Of a stretch of DNA of 64,000 nt, positions 27,431 through 36,286 are shown in pieces; position 1 is the stretch's first letter, and the number at the start of each line of letters is the position of its first letter. Location: NCBI GenBank assembly GCA_041687435.1, contig JAWLBX010000001.1, forward strand, positions 62,001-126,000, read 5' to 3'. A model generated the notes under the pieces. It was not told the DNA's origin. It was given only the letters and a program-made list of their open reading frames with translations, and ran no database searches. The stretch is from JACKII01 sp041687435 (GTDB taxonomy: Bacteria; Pseudomonadota; Alphaproteobacteria; Bin95). The position numbers and the translations under genes are program-made.

Positions 27431-28186
27431 ATGCCAATTGATCTTTCCGGCGAGGTGGCGCTGGTCACCGGCGGCACCCGCGGCATTGGCCTTGCCACGG
27501 CCCAGGCGCTGGCGGCCGCCGGCGCCAAAGTGGCGATTACCGCGCGTTCTGGCGTGGAGGATGCGGCGGCTGCCGTGGGCCAGGGCGCCATCGGTCTGGC
27601 CTGCGATGTCAGCGATCCGGCGCAGGCAGAAGCGATGGTGGCCGCGGTTGCCGGGCGTTTTGGCAAGCTTTCGATCCTGGTCAACAACGCCGGCGTGATA
27701 GAACCGATCGGTTCCGTGCTGGAATGCGCCCCGGCCGAATGGGGCCGCAATATCACCATCAACCTGACCGGCGCCTATGCCATGACACGCTACGCCCTGC
27801 CGGGAATGGTCGAAGCCGGCCATGGCGTTGTCGTCAACGTCTCCAGCGGCGCTGCCCACCGGCCGCTGGAAGGCTGGAGCGCCTATTGCAGCGCGAAGGC
27901 CGGCATGGCGATGCTGACCCGCGCACTGCATCTGGAGGTGCATGGCAAAGGCATCCGCACCTACGGCTTTGCCCCGGGCACGGTCGATACGGAGATGCAG
28001 GTGAAAATCCGCGCGTCCGGCGTCAATCAGGTCAGCCAGATCCCACGTGAAAAACTCGGCGGCGTCGACCAGCCAGCCAGGAGCATCGTCTATCTTTGCT
28101 CCGGTGCCGCGGCAGACCTGGCGGGCGAAGAACTCTCGATCTACGACCCGCCTTTCCGCGAACGGGCTGGCCTGCCGGCACTCTGA
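27431..28186 (+). CDS. Short-chain dehydrogenase/reductase
   Basis: A 251-residue classical SDR oxidoreductase using NAD(P). The cofactor motif TGGTRGIG (14-21), the NNAG motif after the fourth strand, the catalytic Ser (NVSSGAAHRP) and the YCSAK pair (Tyr152, Lys156) are all intact. ATG 27431 is preferred over an upstream TTG. It follows lolA by 18 bases and converges on the flagellar operon. The substrate is unknown. Confidence 0.88.
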   Translation: MPIDLSGEVALVTGGTRGIGLATAQALAAAGAKVAITARSGVEDAAAAVGQGAIGLACDVSDPAQAEAMVAAVAGRFGKLSILVNNAGVIEPIGSVLECAPAEWGRNITINLTGAYAMTRYALPGMVEAGHGVVVNVSSGAAHRPLEGWSAYCSAKAGMAMLTRALHLEVHGKGIRTYGFAPGTVDTEMQVKIRASGVNQVSQIPREKLGGVDQPARSIVYLCSGAAADLAGEELSIYDPPFRERAGLPAL

Positions 28187-28192
28187 CCGGCC

Positions 28193-28627
28193 TTACCGCC
28201 CGGGCGGGCTGGCAAACAGCAGCGCCAGCGCCTCCCACTCCGCCCGTTCGCGCGCGCGCTGCTGCTGGTCTCGCAGCTTCCGGTGTTCCAGGTCCAGCAA
28301 TTCCTTATGCTGTTCCGCCGCCGTATCCGCAGCGGCAGCGCTGGCAGCGAGGGCCAAGGCCTGTCTCTGTTCCGCCGCCCACCGATGCAGCAGGCCATCC
28401 CGCTTGCCATCCATGAGCCCCACCCAGCGGCCCAGCGCCGGCGCATCCGCATAGTCCGCCAACACATCAGCCTCTGCAGCGATACGACTGTCGATGGTTT
28501 CGATATGACGGTCCAGCGCGGAAACCCGCGCCGCCGCGGCCAACGCCTCCCGCCGTTCGGCAATCGCCTGCAGACGCTTCCACTGGAACAATTGCGCCAA
28601 TGCCCGCGTCTGACCGTTATCCGGCAT
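28193..28627 (-). CDS. Coiled-coil protein at the end of the flagellar operon, FliJ-like
   Basis: A 144-residue, Ala/Arg/Glu-rich, almost wholly helical protein. An N-terminal LFQWKRLQAIAERREALAAAARVSALDRHIETID resembles the FliJ start, and the C-terminal part (KELLDLEHRKLRDQQQRARERAEWEALA) is strongly coiled-coil. Its ATG lies 11 bases inside the flhB 3' end, so it is translated with the export-gate genes. FliJ normally couples the FliI ATPase to FlhA, which fits this place; fliI lies at the far end of the cluster. Sequence identity cannot be judged by eye, so it may be an unrelated small flagellar protein. Confidence 0.5.
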   Translation of the reverse strand: MPDNGQTRALAQLFQWKRLQAIAERREALAAAARVSALDRHIETIDSRIAAEADVLADYADAPALGRWVGLMDGKRDGLLHRWAAEQRQALALAASAAAADTAAEQHKELLDLEHRKLRDQQQRARERAEWEALALLFASPPGR

Positions 28628-29759
28628 TTGCCATCCCTGCCTCCGCTTCAGCGCCGCCATCCGCCGCCATAGCGGCCGCCCGTTGCTGCCGTTGCAGCTT
28701 GAGGGCAAACCGGATGGCCACGGCAACAGCCTGATAGTGCTGTTCTTCCACCTCCTCGCCGACCTCCATCGTTCCATGCAATAACCGCGCGAGCGGTGGA
28801 TCGCGGAAAATTGGGACGTCATGCGCGCGCGCCACCTTGCGCAACGCCAACGCCATGTGATCGACGCCCTTGCCGACACAGACCGGCGCGCCGCCCTTGT
28901 CCCGCGCCCATTTCAGCGCAACGGCATAGTGCTCCGGATTGACGATCAGAACGCTGGCGGTTTGGGTATCGAACAACATCCGGTTGGAGGCGATGGCCAT
29001 GGCACGGTCGCGGCGGCGGCCTTTCATGTGCGGGTTGCCCTCGGTCTGCTTCTGCTCGTCCTCCAGGTCCTTGCGCGTCATGCGGTGCTTCGCAAGGAAC
29101 ATGTGCCGCTGCCAGAAATAGTCGACTGCGCCGATGGCGGCATAGAGGCCGGTGACACCGAACACCAGCGCCAACAACTCCCGGTGCAGGATGGCGCCTA
29201 GATAGCCGACGGCGACGCCGGTATAGCTGGGCGCGGCCGCAACGAACGGCGCCAGCACCGCAGCCGCGATGGCAACCACGGCCGACAGTTTGACCAGAGC
29301 CTTGAGGAATTCCACCAGCCCTTTCGGGCCGAATTTCTGTTTGATGTTCTGTAACAGGGAGACGCGCGACCACTTTGGCCGGGCATTGCTGCCGGCAAAT
29401 ACAACGGCGCGCTGCCCCAGCAGCGATATCAGCGGCCCGGCGGCAAGAATGGCCAGCAGCGCCAGCCAATAGGGGCCGACACCGTAGAGAACAGAGCGCA
29501 TCAGCGCGGCATAATCCGGATAGGCTGCCAATGCATCGGCATGGTCGGCATGCCAAAGCGGCCCCATTACTGCACCGCCGATTCCCTGCATCAGCGGCCC
29601 GGTGGCGGCCAGCAGCACGACCGCGACCATCACATAGAGCGCGAATGTGTGCAGGTCGCACGACTGCACCACATCTCCTTGCTCGCGCGCCTGATCCAGC
29701 TTGCGCGGGGTGGGCTCGTGCGTTTTGGGTTGGCTCTGGTCATCACCGTTATCAGCCAT
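28617..29759 (-). CDS. flhB: Flagellar type III export protein FlhB
   Basis: Export-gate component and substrate-specificity switch (380 residues). The N-terminal half has four membrane helices after an acidic/basic leader (KTHEPTPRKLDQAREQGDV). The cytoplasmic half holds the autocleavage motif region at VNPEHYAVALKW, where the usual NPTH is written NPEH, and ends with PIFRDPPLARLLHGTMEVGEEV. Cleavage in this family occurs between Asn and Pro, which are both kept; the Thr-to-Glu change is unusual. Downstream of fliR by nine bases. Confidence 0.94.
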   Translation of the reverse strand: MADNGDDQSQPKTHEPTPRKLDQAREQGDVVQSCDLHTFALYVMVAVVLLAATGPLMQGIGGAVMGPLWHADHADALAAYPDYAALMRSVLYGVGPYWLALLAILAAGPLISLLGQRAVVFAGSNARPKWSRVSLLQNIKQKFGPKGLVEFLKALVKLSAVVAIAAAVLAPFVAAAPSYTGVAVGYLGAILHRELLALVFGVTGLYAAIGAVDYFWQRHMFLAKHRMTRKDLEDEQKQTEGNPHMKGRRRDRAMAIASNRMLFDTQTASVLIVNPEHYAVALKWARDKGGAPVCVGKGVDHMALALRKVARAHDVPIFRDPPLARLLHGTMEVGEEVEEQHYQAVAVAIRFALKLQRQQRAAAMAADGGAEAEAGMANAG

Positions 29760-29768
29760 GCGGGGCCC

Positions 29769-30527
29769 TCAGAAATTCGCCAGCAGGGCGTCGAAGCCGC
29801 CGGCCCATTGGGTCAGGATCATCGGCAGCGCGGTCAGAAAGAGCACCAGCCCTGTCACCGTGATCGCAGGGGCGGCGACGAAAAACACCATCAGCTGTGG
29901 CATGGCACGGTTGATAAAGCCGAGCGCGGCGTAGAGCAGAGTCCCGACCACCAGAAACGGCAATGCCAGTTGGATGCCAGTGGCGAATGTGAATTGCACC
30001 GCCTCCAGGATTCGGCTCGCAAACAGATCCACCGGTATGGCCCCGATGCCGAGCGGCAGATCGCGCAGATTTTCGGCCAACGCCATCAGCGTGCTGCCGT
30101 GCAGGTTCAGGGCGAAGAACAGGTTGATGCCAGTCAGCATGAGCAGGTTGGACAGCGCAGAGGTGCCGATATTCTCCGCCACGCCGTTAAAAATGTGATT
30201 GAGCGCCAACTGCTGGGCAATCACGGCTCCTGCGATGAACAGGGCATAGAGGAACAGCCGCAGCCAGACGCCGATGGCAAGCCCGATCAGCAGTTCCGCC
30301 CCAACCTGCGCCGCCAGCAGGCCGGGCAGCGGCACGGCGGCCACGGCGCCGATCTGCGCAGGCGTGAGCGCAAGGCTCACCGTCAGCGCCGCGACCAGCC
30401 GGATACGAACCGGAATAAAGCTCTCGCCGAAACCCGGCATCAGAAAGAACACGCCGCCCACGCGGCAGAACACCAGCAGATAGGTGTAAGCATGAAGGGT
30501 CAGTAGGCTGGTGAGGCTCGCGGTCAT
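29769..30527 (-). CDS. fliR: Flagellar biosynthetic protein FliR
   Basis: Integral membrane part of the flagellar type III export gate (252 residues, about six helices). Typical segments are YLLVFCRVGGVFFLMPGFGESFIPVRIRL near the N-terminus and the QLALPFLVVGTLLYAALGFINRAMPQLMVFFVAAPAITVTGL block near the C-terminus. It sits between flhA and flhB, nine bases from each, in the usual flhA-fliR-flhB order of alphaproteobacteria. Confidence 0.93.
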   Translation of the reverse strand: MTASLTSLLTLHAYTYLLVFCRVGGVFFLMPGFGESFIPVRIRLVAALTVSLALTPAQIGAVAAVPLPGLLAAQVGAELLIGLAIGVWLRLFLYALFIAGAVIAQQLALNHIFNGVAENIGTSALSNLLMLTGINLFFALNLHGSTLMALAENLRDLPLGIGAIPVDLFASRILEAVQFTFATGIQLALPFLVVGTLLYAALGFINRAMPQLMVFFVAAPAITVTGLVLFLTALPMILTQWAGGFDALLANF

Positions 30528-30536
30528 GCCCTGCCC

Positions 30537-32645
30537 TCACGCCATGCCGACAATAGCGGGCCGGACGCGGGTACCGATTTCTTCGAACGACAGCACCGGC
30601 GCCTTGACGCCTTTGGCTGCCAACAGCGTGCGGATCATGCGGCGGCGGCGGGCCGGGGCGACAACAGCCGGATAGCGGCCTTTGGCCGCCGCCTCGCCAA
30701 TCTGGCCGGATACCGATTCGGCCAGCCGGTTGATCTCTGACGGCGGCAACGCAATATCCGCGGCCTGACCGTCGCTACCCGGCACCTCGTGCGCCCGGAA
30801 CACATCCTCCCACTCGGGGGCAAGCTGGATCAACGGTAGCACGCCATCGTCGGCCAACAACGGCTGCGTGATCTGACGGCCAAGCTTCTGACGGACGTAT
30901 TCGACCACCGGCTCCAACTGGTTCGTAACCGCCTGCGCCTCCGCTACCGCTTCCAGCAAGGCGCCGAAATTGCGGACACTGACCTGCTCCGCCAACAACG
31001 CGCGGGCCACCTGCTGCAACCGTTCGCGGCTGACGCGGTCCGGTACGATGTCATCGAACAGCGCCTTGTTTTCGGCTGCTTTCGTTGAAGTTGACAGGCC
31101 GGTGAACTCCTTGACGATCCGCTCCAGCGCCGGACGGGTGACCAAGTCTTCGATATTGCTTTTGATCGCCTCCATGAGGTGGGTGGCTATGACCTCGTTC
31201 GGGGTGGCGACGGGAAAGCCCAGGATCATGGCCTCGTCCCGGTCCCGTTCCGGCACCCAGCGGGCGGGCGCGCCATAAACCGGCTCCAGCACGTCGCGGC
31301 CGTCCAGCGGCACCGGCACCTCGCCGCGGGCGATGACCAGGACGCCGGCCGGGTCGACCTCCCCCTCCCCCACCATGACGTTTTGCACACGGATGATATA
31401 GCGGTTGCCATCCAGCCCCGGATTGTCGGTCAGGCGCACGTCCGGAATGATGAAGCCCAGATCGATGGCAATGGTGCGCCGCATGCTGGCAACCCGGTTA
31501 ATCAGGCCGGAATGCTCGTCCATGACCAGCGGGATCAGGCGTTTGGAAAATTCGACTCGGATTTCGTCCACTTCCATAAAATCGCCAAGGGTTTTGGGAT
31601 GTTCCCCCTTTGGAGCCTCAGCGGCGGCCACTTGGCGGTCTGTATCGGCCTTGCGCTGTCGATCGCGCGTGCCTGCGTTCCATGCCCAGGCGCCAAACGC
31701 TATGGCCCCCAACAGGAATGGCAGTGTGGGCAAGCCGGGCGCGAGGGCGAAAAATGCCATCAGGCCGGCAACCGTTCCCAATGCCAGCGGATAACCCCCA
31801 AGCTGGGCCAGCAACGCCTTGTCCGCAGACCCCTGGCTGCCACCCTTGGCAATCAGAATGGCGGAGGCGACGGAGATCACCACCGCCGGAATCTGCGTCA
31901 CCAATCCATCCCCGACGGTGAGAATGGCATAGGTCTCGACCGCCGTGGCGAAATCCATATCGCGCCAAACCGTACCCATGACCACGCCCATGATCAGATT
32001 GAGCGCAGTAATCAGCAAACCGGCGACGGCATCGCCCTTCACGAATTTCGAGGCGCCGTCGAGCGAGCCGAAGAAGGTCGTTTCCTCCTGCTCCACCCGG
32101 CGGCGCTCGCGCGCCTCGTCGTGGCCGATGGCGCCGGCGGCCATATCCGAGTCGATTGCCAACTGCTTGCCCGGCATGCCGTCCAGGGCAAAACGCGCAC
32201 CGACCTCGGCCATGCGGCCGGCGCCCTTGGTGATCACAATGAAGTTGACGATCAGCAGCACAGTGAAAACGACAATGCCAAGGATCAGGTCGCCGCCCAT
32301 GACGAACATGGCGAAACCCTCGATCACACCGCCAGCGGCGCCGGTGCCGGTATGCCCCTGGCCAATGATGAGTTTTGTAGACGAGACGTTCAGCGACAGC
32401 CGCAGCATCAGGGATGCGAGCAGCGCGGTCGGAAAAGCCGAGAAATCAAGCGGGCGCTCGATGAACAACGCGGTGATGAATATCAGAATTGCCAGCGCGA
32501 ACGATGCGGTCAGCCCGGCATCCACCACCCAGTTCGGCACTGGCAGGATCATCATGACAATCACTGCCATCAGCGCGAGGCTGACCATGACGGTCGGGTT
32601 ATAGAACACCCGCACGGCCATGGAGTTTCTCAGGCTCTCAGTCAC
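30537..32645 (-). CDS. flhA: Flagellar export-gate protein FlhA
   Basis: Large export-gate protein (702 residues from GTG 32645). The N-terminal half has eight membrane helices, with the FHIPEP-family signature MLRLSLNVSSTKLIIGQGHTG to ITKGAGRMAEVGARFALDGMPGKQLAIDSDM. The C-terminal half is the cytoplasmic ring that docks chaperone-substrate complexes. GTG 32645 is preferred over an ATG-equivalent start at 32672 because GGGAGG lies six bases upstream; ATG 32621 is another option. The start overlaps the end of the transglycosylase gene by eight bases. Confidence 0.95.
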   Translation of the reverse strand: MTESLRNSMAVRVFYNPTVMVSLALMAVIVMMILPVPNWVVDAGLTASFALAILIFITALFIERPLDFSAFPTALLASLMLRLSLNVSSTKLIIGQGHTGTGAAGGVIEGFAMFVMGGDLILGIVVFTVLLIVNFIVITKGAGRMAEVGARFALDGMPGKQLAIDSDMAAGAIGHDEARERRRVEQEETTFFGSLDGASKFVKGDAVAGLLITALNLIMGVVMGTVWRDMDFATAVETYAILTVGDGLVTQIPAVVISVASAILIAKGGSQGSADKALLAQLGGYPLALGTVAGLMAFFALAPGLPTLPFLLGAIAFGAWAWNAGTRDRQRKADTDRQVAAAEAPKGEHPKTLGDFMEVDEIRVEFSKRLIPLVMDEHSGLINRVASMRRTIAIDLGFIIPDVRLTDNPGLDGNRYIIRVQNVMVGEGEVDPAGVLVIARGEVPVPLDGRDVLEPVYGAPARWVPERDRDEAMILGFPVATPNEVIATHLMEAIKSNIEDLVTRPALERIVKEFTGLSTSTKAAENKALFDDIVPDRVSRERLQQVARALLAEQVSVRNFGALLEAVAEAQAVTNQLEPVVEYVRQKLGRQITQPLLADDGVLPLIQLAPEWEDVFRAHEVPGSDGQAADIALPPSEINRLAESVSGQIGEAAAKGRYPAVVAPARRRRMIRTLLAAKGVKAPVLSFEEIGTRVRPAIVGMA

Positions 32646-33345
32646 TGCCGGCCTCCCTGCGGGCGGGTGCAAGATCCCGGATCAAGGGCTGACTGGCGGC
32701 GCGGAGCAGCGGTCTCGCCGGCGGTATCAAAGCAACAGAAACGCCGCCCGCCGCCCGCGGCAGCCGCCGCATACGCACTGGCGGAACCAAGTCCGCCGCG
32801 GTCTCACGAATTCGGACGACACGGGCCTGGTAGGCCTTTCCCAGATGTGGCGTCGCCGAATGATAGCGGCCGACGGCCTGTGGCCAACTGCCGGTTTGCC
32901 GATGAAGCTGGCGGAGAAAGCGGGCAGCGTACCGGGCATTCGCAAGCGGCTCGAACGCATCGCCCACCGTATCGAAACCCGCCCCGTGCCAGCGCCAGTT
33001 GATCTGAAAACAGCCTATATCGACGGAAGACCGCCCCATGGCGAGCCGCCGCTCCACATGCCGCACCGCCCTGTGCTTGCCAGAAAACCAATGCGCTTGC
33101 CCGTGATCGTTGACGGCCCAGGGCCATGCCACCCGACGCCCTCCCTGGCCGCGGCCGCTTTCGGCCAGGGCAATCGCCTGCAACCATGCTTCGGGCACAC
33201 CGGTCTCACGCGCCGCCGCTGCCGCAGCGACGGCGCAGACTTCAGCATCGCCAACAGAATCACCAGCCAAGCCAAACGCCGGCATGAGCGAAACCATGAC
33301 AGACCAAACACATGCCGCCAGCCGGCTAGATCGAAGCCAGCGCAT
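32638..33345 (-). CDS. Secreted lytic transglycosylase, probably flagellum-dedicated
   Basis: A 235-residue protein with an N-terminal signal peptide (about residues 1-27, ACVWSVMVSLMPAFGLAG) and an SLT domain: catalytic Glu in LQAIALAESGRGQ, SVDIGCFQINWRWHG, FEPLANARYAARFLRQLH and VGRYHSATP. It would cut peptidoglycan to let the flagellar rod cross the wall, like SltF of Rhodobacter. It is embedded between fliQ (20-base overlap) and flhA (8-base overlap), which ties it to flagellum assembly. No FlgJ muramidase is seen. Confidence 0.88.
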   Translation of the reverse strand: MRWLRSSRLAACVWSVMVSLMPAFGLAGDSVGDAEVCAVAAAAAARETGVPEAWLQAIALAESGRGQGGRRVAWPWAVNDHGQAHWFSGKHRAVRHVERRLAMGRSSVDIGCFQINWRWHGAGFDTVGDAFEPLANARYAARFLRQLHRQTGSWPQAVGRYHSATPHLGKAYQARVVRIRETAADLVPPVRMRRLPRAAGGVSVALIPPARPLLRAASQPLIRDLAPARREAGSD

Positions 33346-33592
33346 CGGTGATCGGCCCTTTGAAAAAATCGCCCAACTCGGTCGCCATGAAATCCCCCAG
33401 CACCCAGAGTGCTATCAGAATGGCGATGATCTTCGGGACAAAGGTCAGGGTCATTTCCTGGATCGAGGTCAGGGCCTGGAACAGGCCGATGACCAGCCCA
33501 ACCACCAAGGCAACGATCATCACTGGCCCGCCAACGGTCAGCGAGACCCAGACCGCAGTGCGTGCCAGATCCATCAGGGCTTCAGCAGGCAT
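33326..33592 (-). CDS. fliQ: Flagellar biosynthetic protein FliQ
   Basis: An 88-residue export-gate subunit with two membrane hairpin helices (VSLTVGGPVMIVALVVGLVIGLFQALTSIQE and FVPKIIAILIALWVLGDFM). The QALTSIQEMTLTFVPK loop is the family signature. ATG 33592 has a GAGGGA ribosome site; a TTG five codons earlier is less likely. It overlaps the transglycosylase start downstream. Confidence 0.94.
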   Translation of the reverse strand: MPAEALMDLARTAVWVSLTVGGPVMIVALVVGLVIGLFQALTSIQEMTLTFVPKIIAILIALWVLGDFMATELGDFFKGPITDALASI

Positions 33593-33622
33593 TGGCCGGT
33601 CCCTCAAGCGCCCAGGGCTGCA

Positions 33623-33964
33623 CTAGATCGGCATCCGCAAGATGTCGTGATATGCCTCCACCACCTTGTCACGGACAGCGGTGACAGTGCGCATGGTCAT
33701 CTCCGCAGAAGCCAGCGCTTCGACGACCGACTGTACGTCGGCCTCGCCAGCGACCCCGGCCAGCGACTTCGCCTCGCCGGTGCGCAATGTTGCCACCGCG
33801 TCGCCGGCCATATCGCCGATGACGGCGCCGAAATCCTTGCCATCGCTTCCGCCGCGGACGGACGGTGCGGGCGCAGTGGCCTTGTCGGCGACCTGGCCGA
33901 ATGGCTGGGTGTTTTTCTGGACGGCGGCATAACCGGCCAGCGCGCGGCTGACATTCAGGTCCAT
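33623..33964 (-). CDS. fliE: Flagellar hook-basal body protein FliE
   Basis: Joins the MS ring to the rod. The 113 residues have a variable N-terminal region and the conserved C-terminal helix (DVQSVVEALASAEMTMRTVTAVRDKVVEAYHDILRMPI), characteristic of FliE, ending in the typical MPI. It lies between flgC and fliQ in the same transcript. Confidence 0.93.
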   Translation of the reverse strand: MDLNVSRALAGYAAVQKNTQPFGQVADKATAPAPSVRGGSDGKDFGAVIGDMAGDAVATLRTGEAKSLAGVAGEADVQSVVEALASAEMTMRTVTAVRDKVVEAYHDILRMPI

Positions 33965-33981
33965 GGCTGAAAGGTTCTCCC

Positions 33982-34377
33982 CTAGCGGCGCAGCAGGTCG
34001 AGCGTGCGCATGAACATGTCGCGGGCCTGATCGAACGCACGCAGGCCCGCGCTGAAGGAGCGTTCCGCTTCCTTCATATCCATCATCTCGATGATGGCGT
34101 TGACGTTGGAATAGGTGACATAGCCATCCGCATCGGCCAGCGGATGCCCCGGCTCATAGGCTTGGCGCAGGGGGGACTGGTCCCGCGAAATGCGGCTGGC
34201 CTCCACTGCCGTCAGGCCGCTCTGGCGATCCACAACCTCGCGGAAATAGATCTGTTTGCGGCGATAGTCCGGCGAATCCACATTTGCCAGATTCTCCGCC
34301 GCCGCCTTCAGCCGCTGGCCTTGGGCCCGCATGCCGGAGGCGCTGATCGTCATGATCTTGGAAAAATCGTCCTGCAT
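33982..34377 (-). CDS. flgC: Flagellar rod protein FlgC
   Basis: Proximal rod protein (131 residues) exported by the flagellar type III system. It has the N-terminal rod/hook signature (SGMRAQGQRLKAAAENLANVDSP) and C-terminal YSNVNAIIEMMDMKEAERSFSAGLRAFDQARDMFMRTLDLLRR. It follows flgB by 36 bases. Confidence 0.95.
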   Translation of the reverse strand: MQDDFSKIMTISASGMRAQGQRLKAAAENLANVDSPDYRRKQIYFREVVDRQSGLTAVEASRISRDQSPLRQAYEPGHPLADADGYVTYSNVNAIIEMMDMKEAERSFSAGLRAFDQARDMFMRTLDLLRR

Positions 34378-34413
34378 CGGGTTCTCCCTCAGGCGATTGG
34401 CAGGGACCGGGGG

Positions 34414-34761
34414 TCAGGGCTGCGAGGTCACCGCAAGGCGCATCAGTTCCAGGTTCTTTTCGAACGTGGTGGCGGCCAATGCATGGCCGCCGCGGAGCCG
34501 GGCGGCCTGCATCATCTCCTCCTCCAGGCTGACGGTATTGCCGTTCGGAGACTCCTCCAGCACCCGCGCGGTCTCCGTCCGAACCGAAATGTCCGCCGCC
34601 CTGCCAGCCTGACGCAAGATCTCCGCGAACGGCACGACCGCCCGCCCGCGAAACCCCGGCGTATCGGCATTGGCAATATTGTTGGCGACGACCCTGAGGC
34701 CCGCAGTCTCGTAAGACAGGCGGGCCGAAGTCAGGTCGAAAACACCGATCCCGTTCAACAT
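34414..34761 (-). CDS. flgB: Flagellar rod protein FlgB
   Basis: Proximal rod protein (115 residues), first gene of the minus-strand flagellar operon. The N-terminal rod signature LRVVANNIANADTPGFRGRAVVPFAEIL and the C-terminal FEKNLELMRLAVTSQP are typical; the middle is short, as usual for FlgB. Divergent from fliI across about 120 bases; I could not assign a clean promoter in that gap. Confidence 0.93.
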   Translation of the reverse strand: MLNGIGVFDLTSARLSYETAGLRVVANNIANADTPGFRGRAVVPFAEILRQAGRAADISVRTETARVLEESPNGNTVSLEEEMMQAARLRGGHALAATTFEKNLELMRLAVTSQP

Positions 34762-34882
34762 GGAAATCCTCTAATCCGTTCCGCTGCCAGGGTTATGCGC
34801 CGGAGGTTCTTAAAATTCGGTGCAAAACGAATCCGATTCCGGGTAACGCTGCGTTCACCGAATCTCGGCTATCGGCTGGGTC

Positions 34883-36286
34883 ATGTTCACCGCAGCGCGT
34901 GCGCGCATCACCGAATACGGCCGCCTGATCCGCACCTTGCAGACCCTGGAGCCACCGGTCATGACGGTGTCCGGCTCTGTGGCGGCGGCGCACGGGCCAC
35001 TGCTGGAGGTGGCAGGGCTATACGGCTTTGCCCCCGTCGGCACACTCTGCCTTGTCGAGACCGCACCGCCGATCCGGGGCGAGGTCATTGGCTTTCGCGA
35101 CGGCGTGCATCTGGTCATGCTCTATGGCAAGGCGGAAGGCGTGGCGCCGGCCACACGCGTTACGATCGCCAACGGCGAGCCGGTACGCCCGGACGATGGC
35201 TGGCTGGGGCGCATTGTCGATGGCTTCGGCCAGCCGCTGGACGCCGCCCGGCACGGCCCGCTGCCATCGGGCACTGATGCATTACCATTGCTAGCCGCCC
35301 CGCCGCGCGCGACAGAGCGTCGGGAAGTCGGACCACGGCTGGATACGGCCACCCACGTTTTCAACACTTTTCTGCCGCTCTGCCGCGGCCAGCGGCTCGG
35401 GCTGTTCGCAGGCTCTGGCGTCGGAAAATCGACGCTGCTAGCACATCTGGCGGCCCGAACCGACATTGACGTGGCGGTCATCGGCCTGATCGGCGAGCGC
35501 GGACGGGAAGTGCGGGAGTTCGTGGAGCGTACACTGGGCCCCGATGGCCTCGCACGTTCCGTCGTCGTCGTCGCAACATCTGACGATCCGCCATTACTGA
35601 AACGCCGGGCGATGTATCTGGCGACGGCGCTGGCCGAACATTTCCGCGACAGGGGCCGGCAGGTTCTGCTGCTGGTCGACAGCCTGACCCGCTTTGCCGA
35701 GGCCCACCGCGATATCGCCATGGCGGCCGGCGAACCGCCGAGCGCCCGCAGCTTCCCGCCCTCCACCTTCTCGCAACTGGCGCATTTGGTGGAGCGAGCC
35801 GGGCCGGGGCCGGAGCGGAGAAGCAGCGGCGACATCACCGCACTTTACACCGTGCTGGTGCAGGGCTCGGACCAGGAGGAGCCGCTGGCGGATGCCGTGC
35901 GTGGCATGCTCGACGGTCACGTGGTGCTCGACCGCGAAATCGCCGAGCGCGGCCGCTATCCGGCCATCGACGTGCTGCGCAGCATCTCACGCACCCTACC
36001 GTTCTGCGCGACAGAGCAGGAAAATGCATTACTGCAGCAGGCCCGCCGTCGCATGACCTTGCACCGGGAAATGGAAACCATGCTGCGCCTGGGCGCCTAT
36101 CGCCCTGGCATGGACGCCGAGACCGACATTGCCATTGCCAGCCACGAATTGCTGGAAGGCTTTCTCGCAACCGGCACGGAGCGCCCGGCGATCGCAGAGA
36201 GCTTCGGCTTCCTGAAGGCTATTCTGAGCCAGACCGGTGCGTCGCCCGGGGCGATTCAGTGCCGTCCGCCTCCACAGAAGCGTTAG
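34883..36286 (+). CDS. fliI: Flagellum-specific ATPase FliI
   Basis: Cytoplasmic ATPase that energises flagellar protein export (467 residues). The F1-beta-like core has Walker A LFAGSGVGKST (about 174-184), Walker B LLLVDSLTRFAEAHRDIA, and the T3SS-ATPase block SARSFPPSTFSQLAHLVERAG with IDVLRSISR. The N-terminal domain begins at ARARITEYGRLIRTL. Its C-terminal 68 bases overlap the methyltransferase gene on the opposite strand, and the Pro/Arg tail (SPGAIQCRPPPQKR) reads as an extension. fliJ and fliH are not next to it. Confidence 0.95.
   Translation: MFTAARARITEYGRLIRTLQTLEPPVMTVSGSVAAAHGPLLEVAGLYGFAPVGTLCLVETAPPIRGEVIGFRDGVHLVMLYGKAEGVAPATRVTIANGEPVRPDDGWLGRIVDGFGQPLDAARHGPLPSGTDALPLLAAPPRATERREVGPRLDTATHVFNTFLPLCRGQRLGLFAGSGVGKSTLLAHLAARTDIDVAVIGLIGERGREVREFVERTLGPDGLARSVVVVATSDDPPLLKRRAMYLATALAEHFRDRGRQVLLLVDSLTRFAEAHRDIAMAAGEPPSARSFPPSTFSQLAHLVERAGPGPERRSSGDITALYTVLVQGSDQEEPLADAVRGMLDGHVVLDREIAERGRYPAIDVLRSISRTLPFCATEQENALLQQARRRMTLHREMETMLRLGAYRPGMDAETDIAIASHELLEGFLATGTERPAIAESFGFLKAILSQTGASPGAIQCRPPPQKR

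Noticed and set aside
31179..33002. 607-codon open frame on the plus strand opposite flhA and the transglycosylase
   Set aside because: Antisense shadow of GC-rich coding sequence; low-complexity His/Gln/Arg composition and no family pattern, while both minus-strand genes are certain.
34762..34882. Sigma-54 or sigma-28 promoters between flgB and fliI
   Set aside because: Only partial matches (TGGCAG with a wrong -12, and TTAAA with wrong spacing to a CCGATT); not good enough to list.
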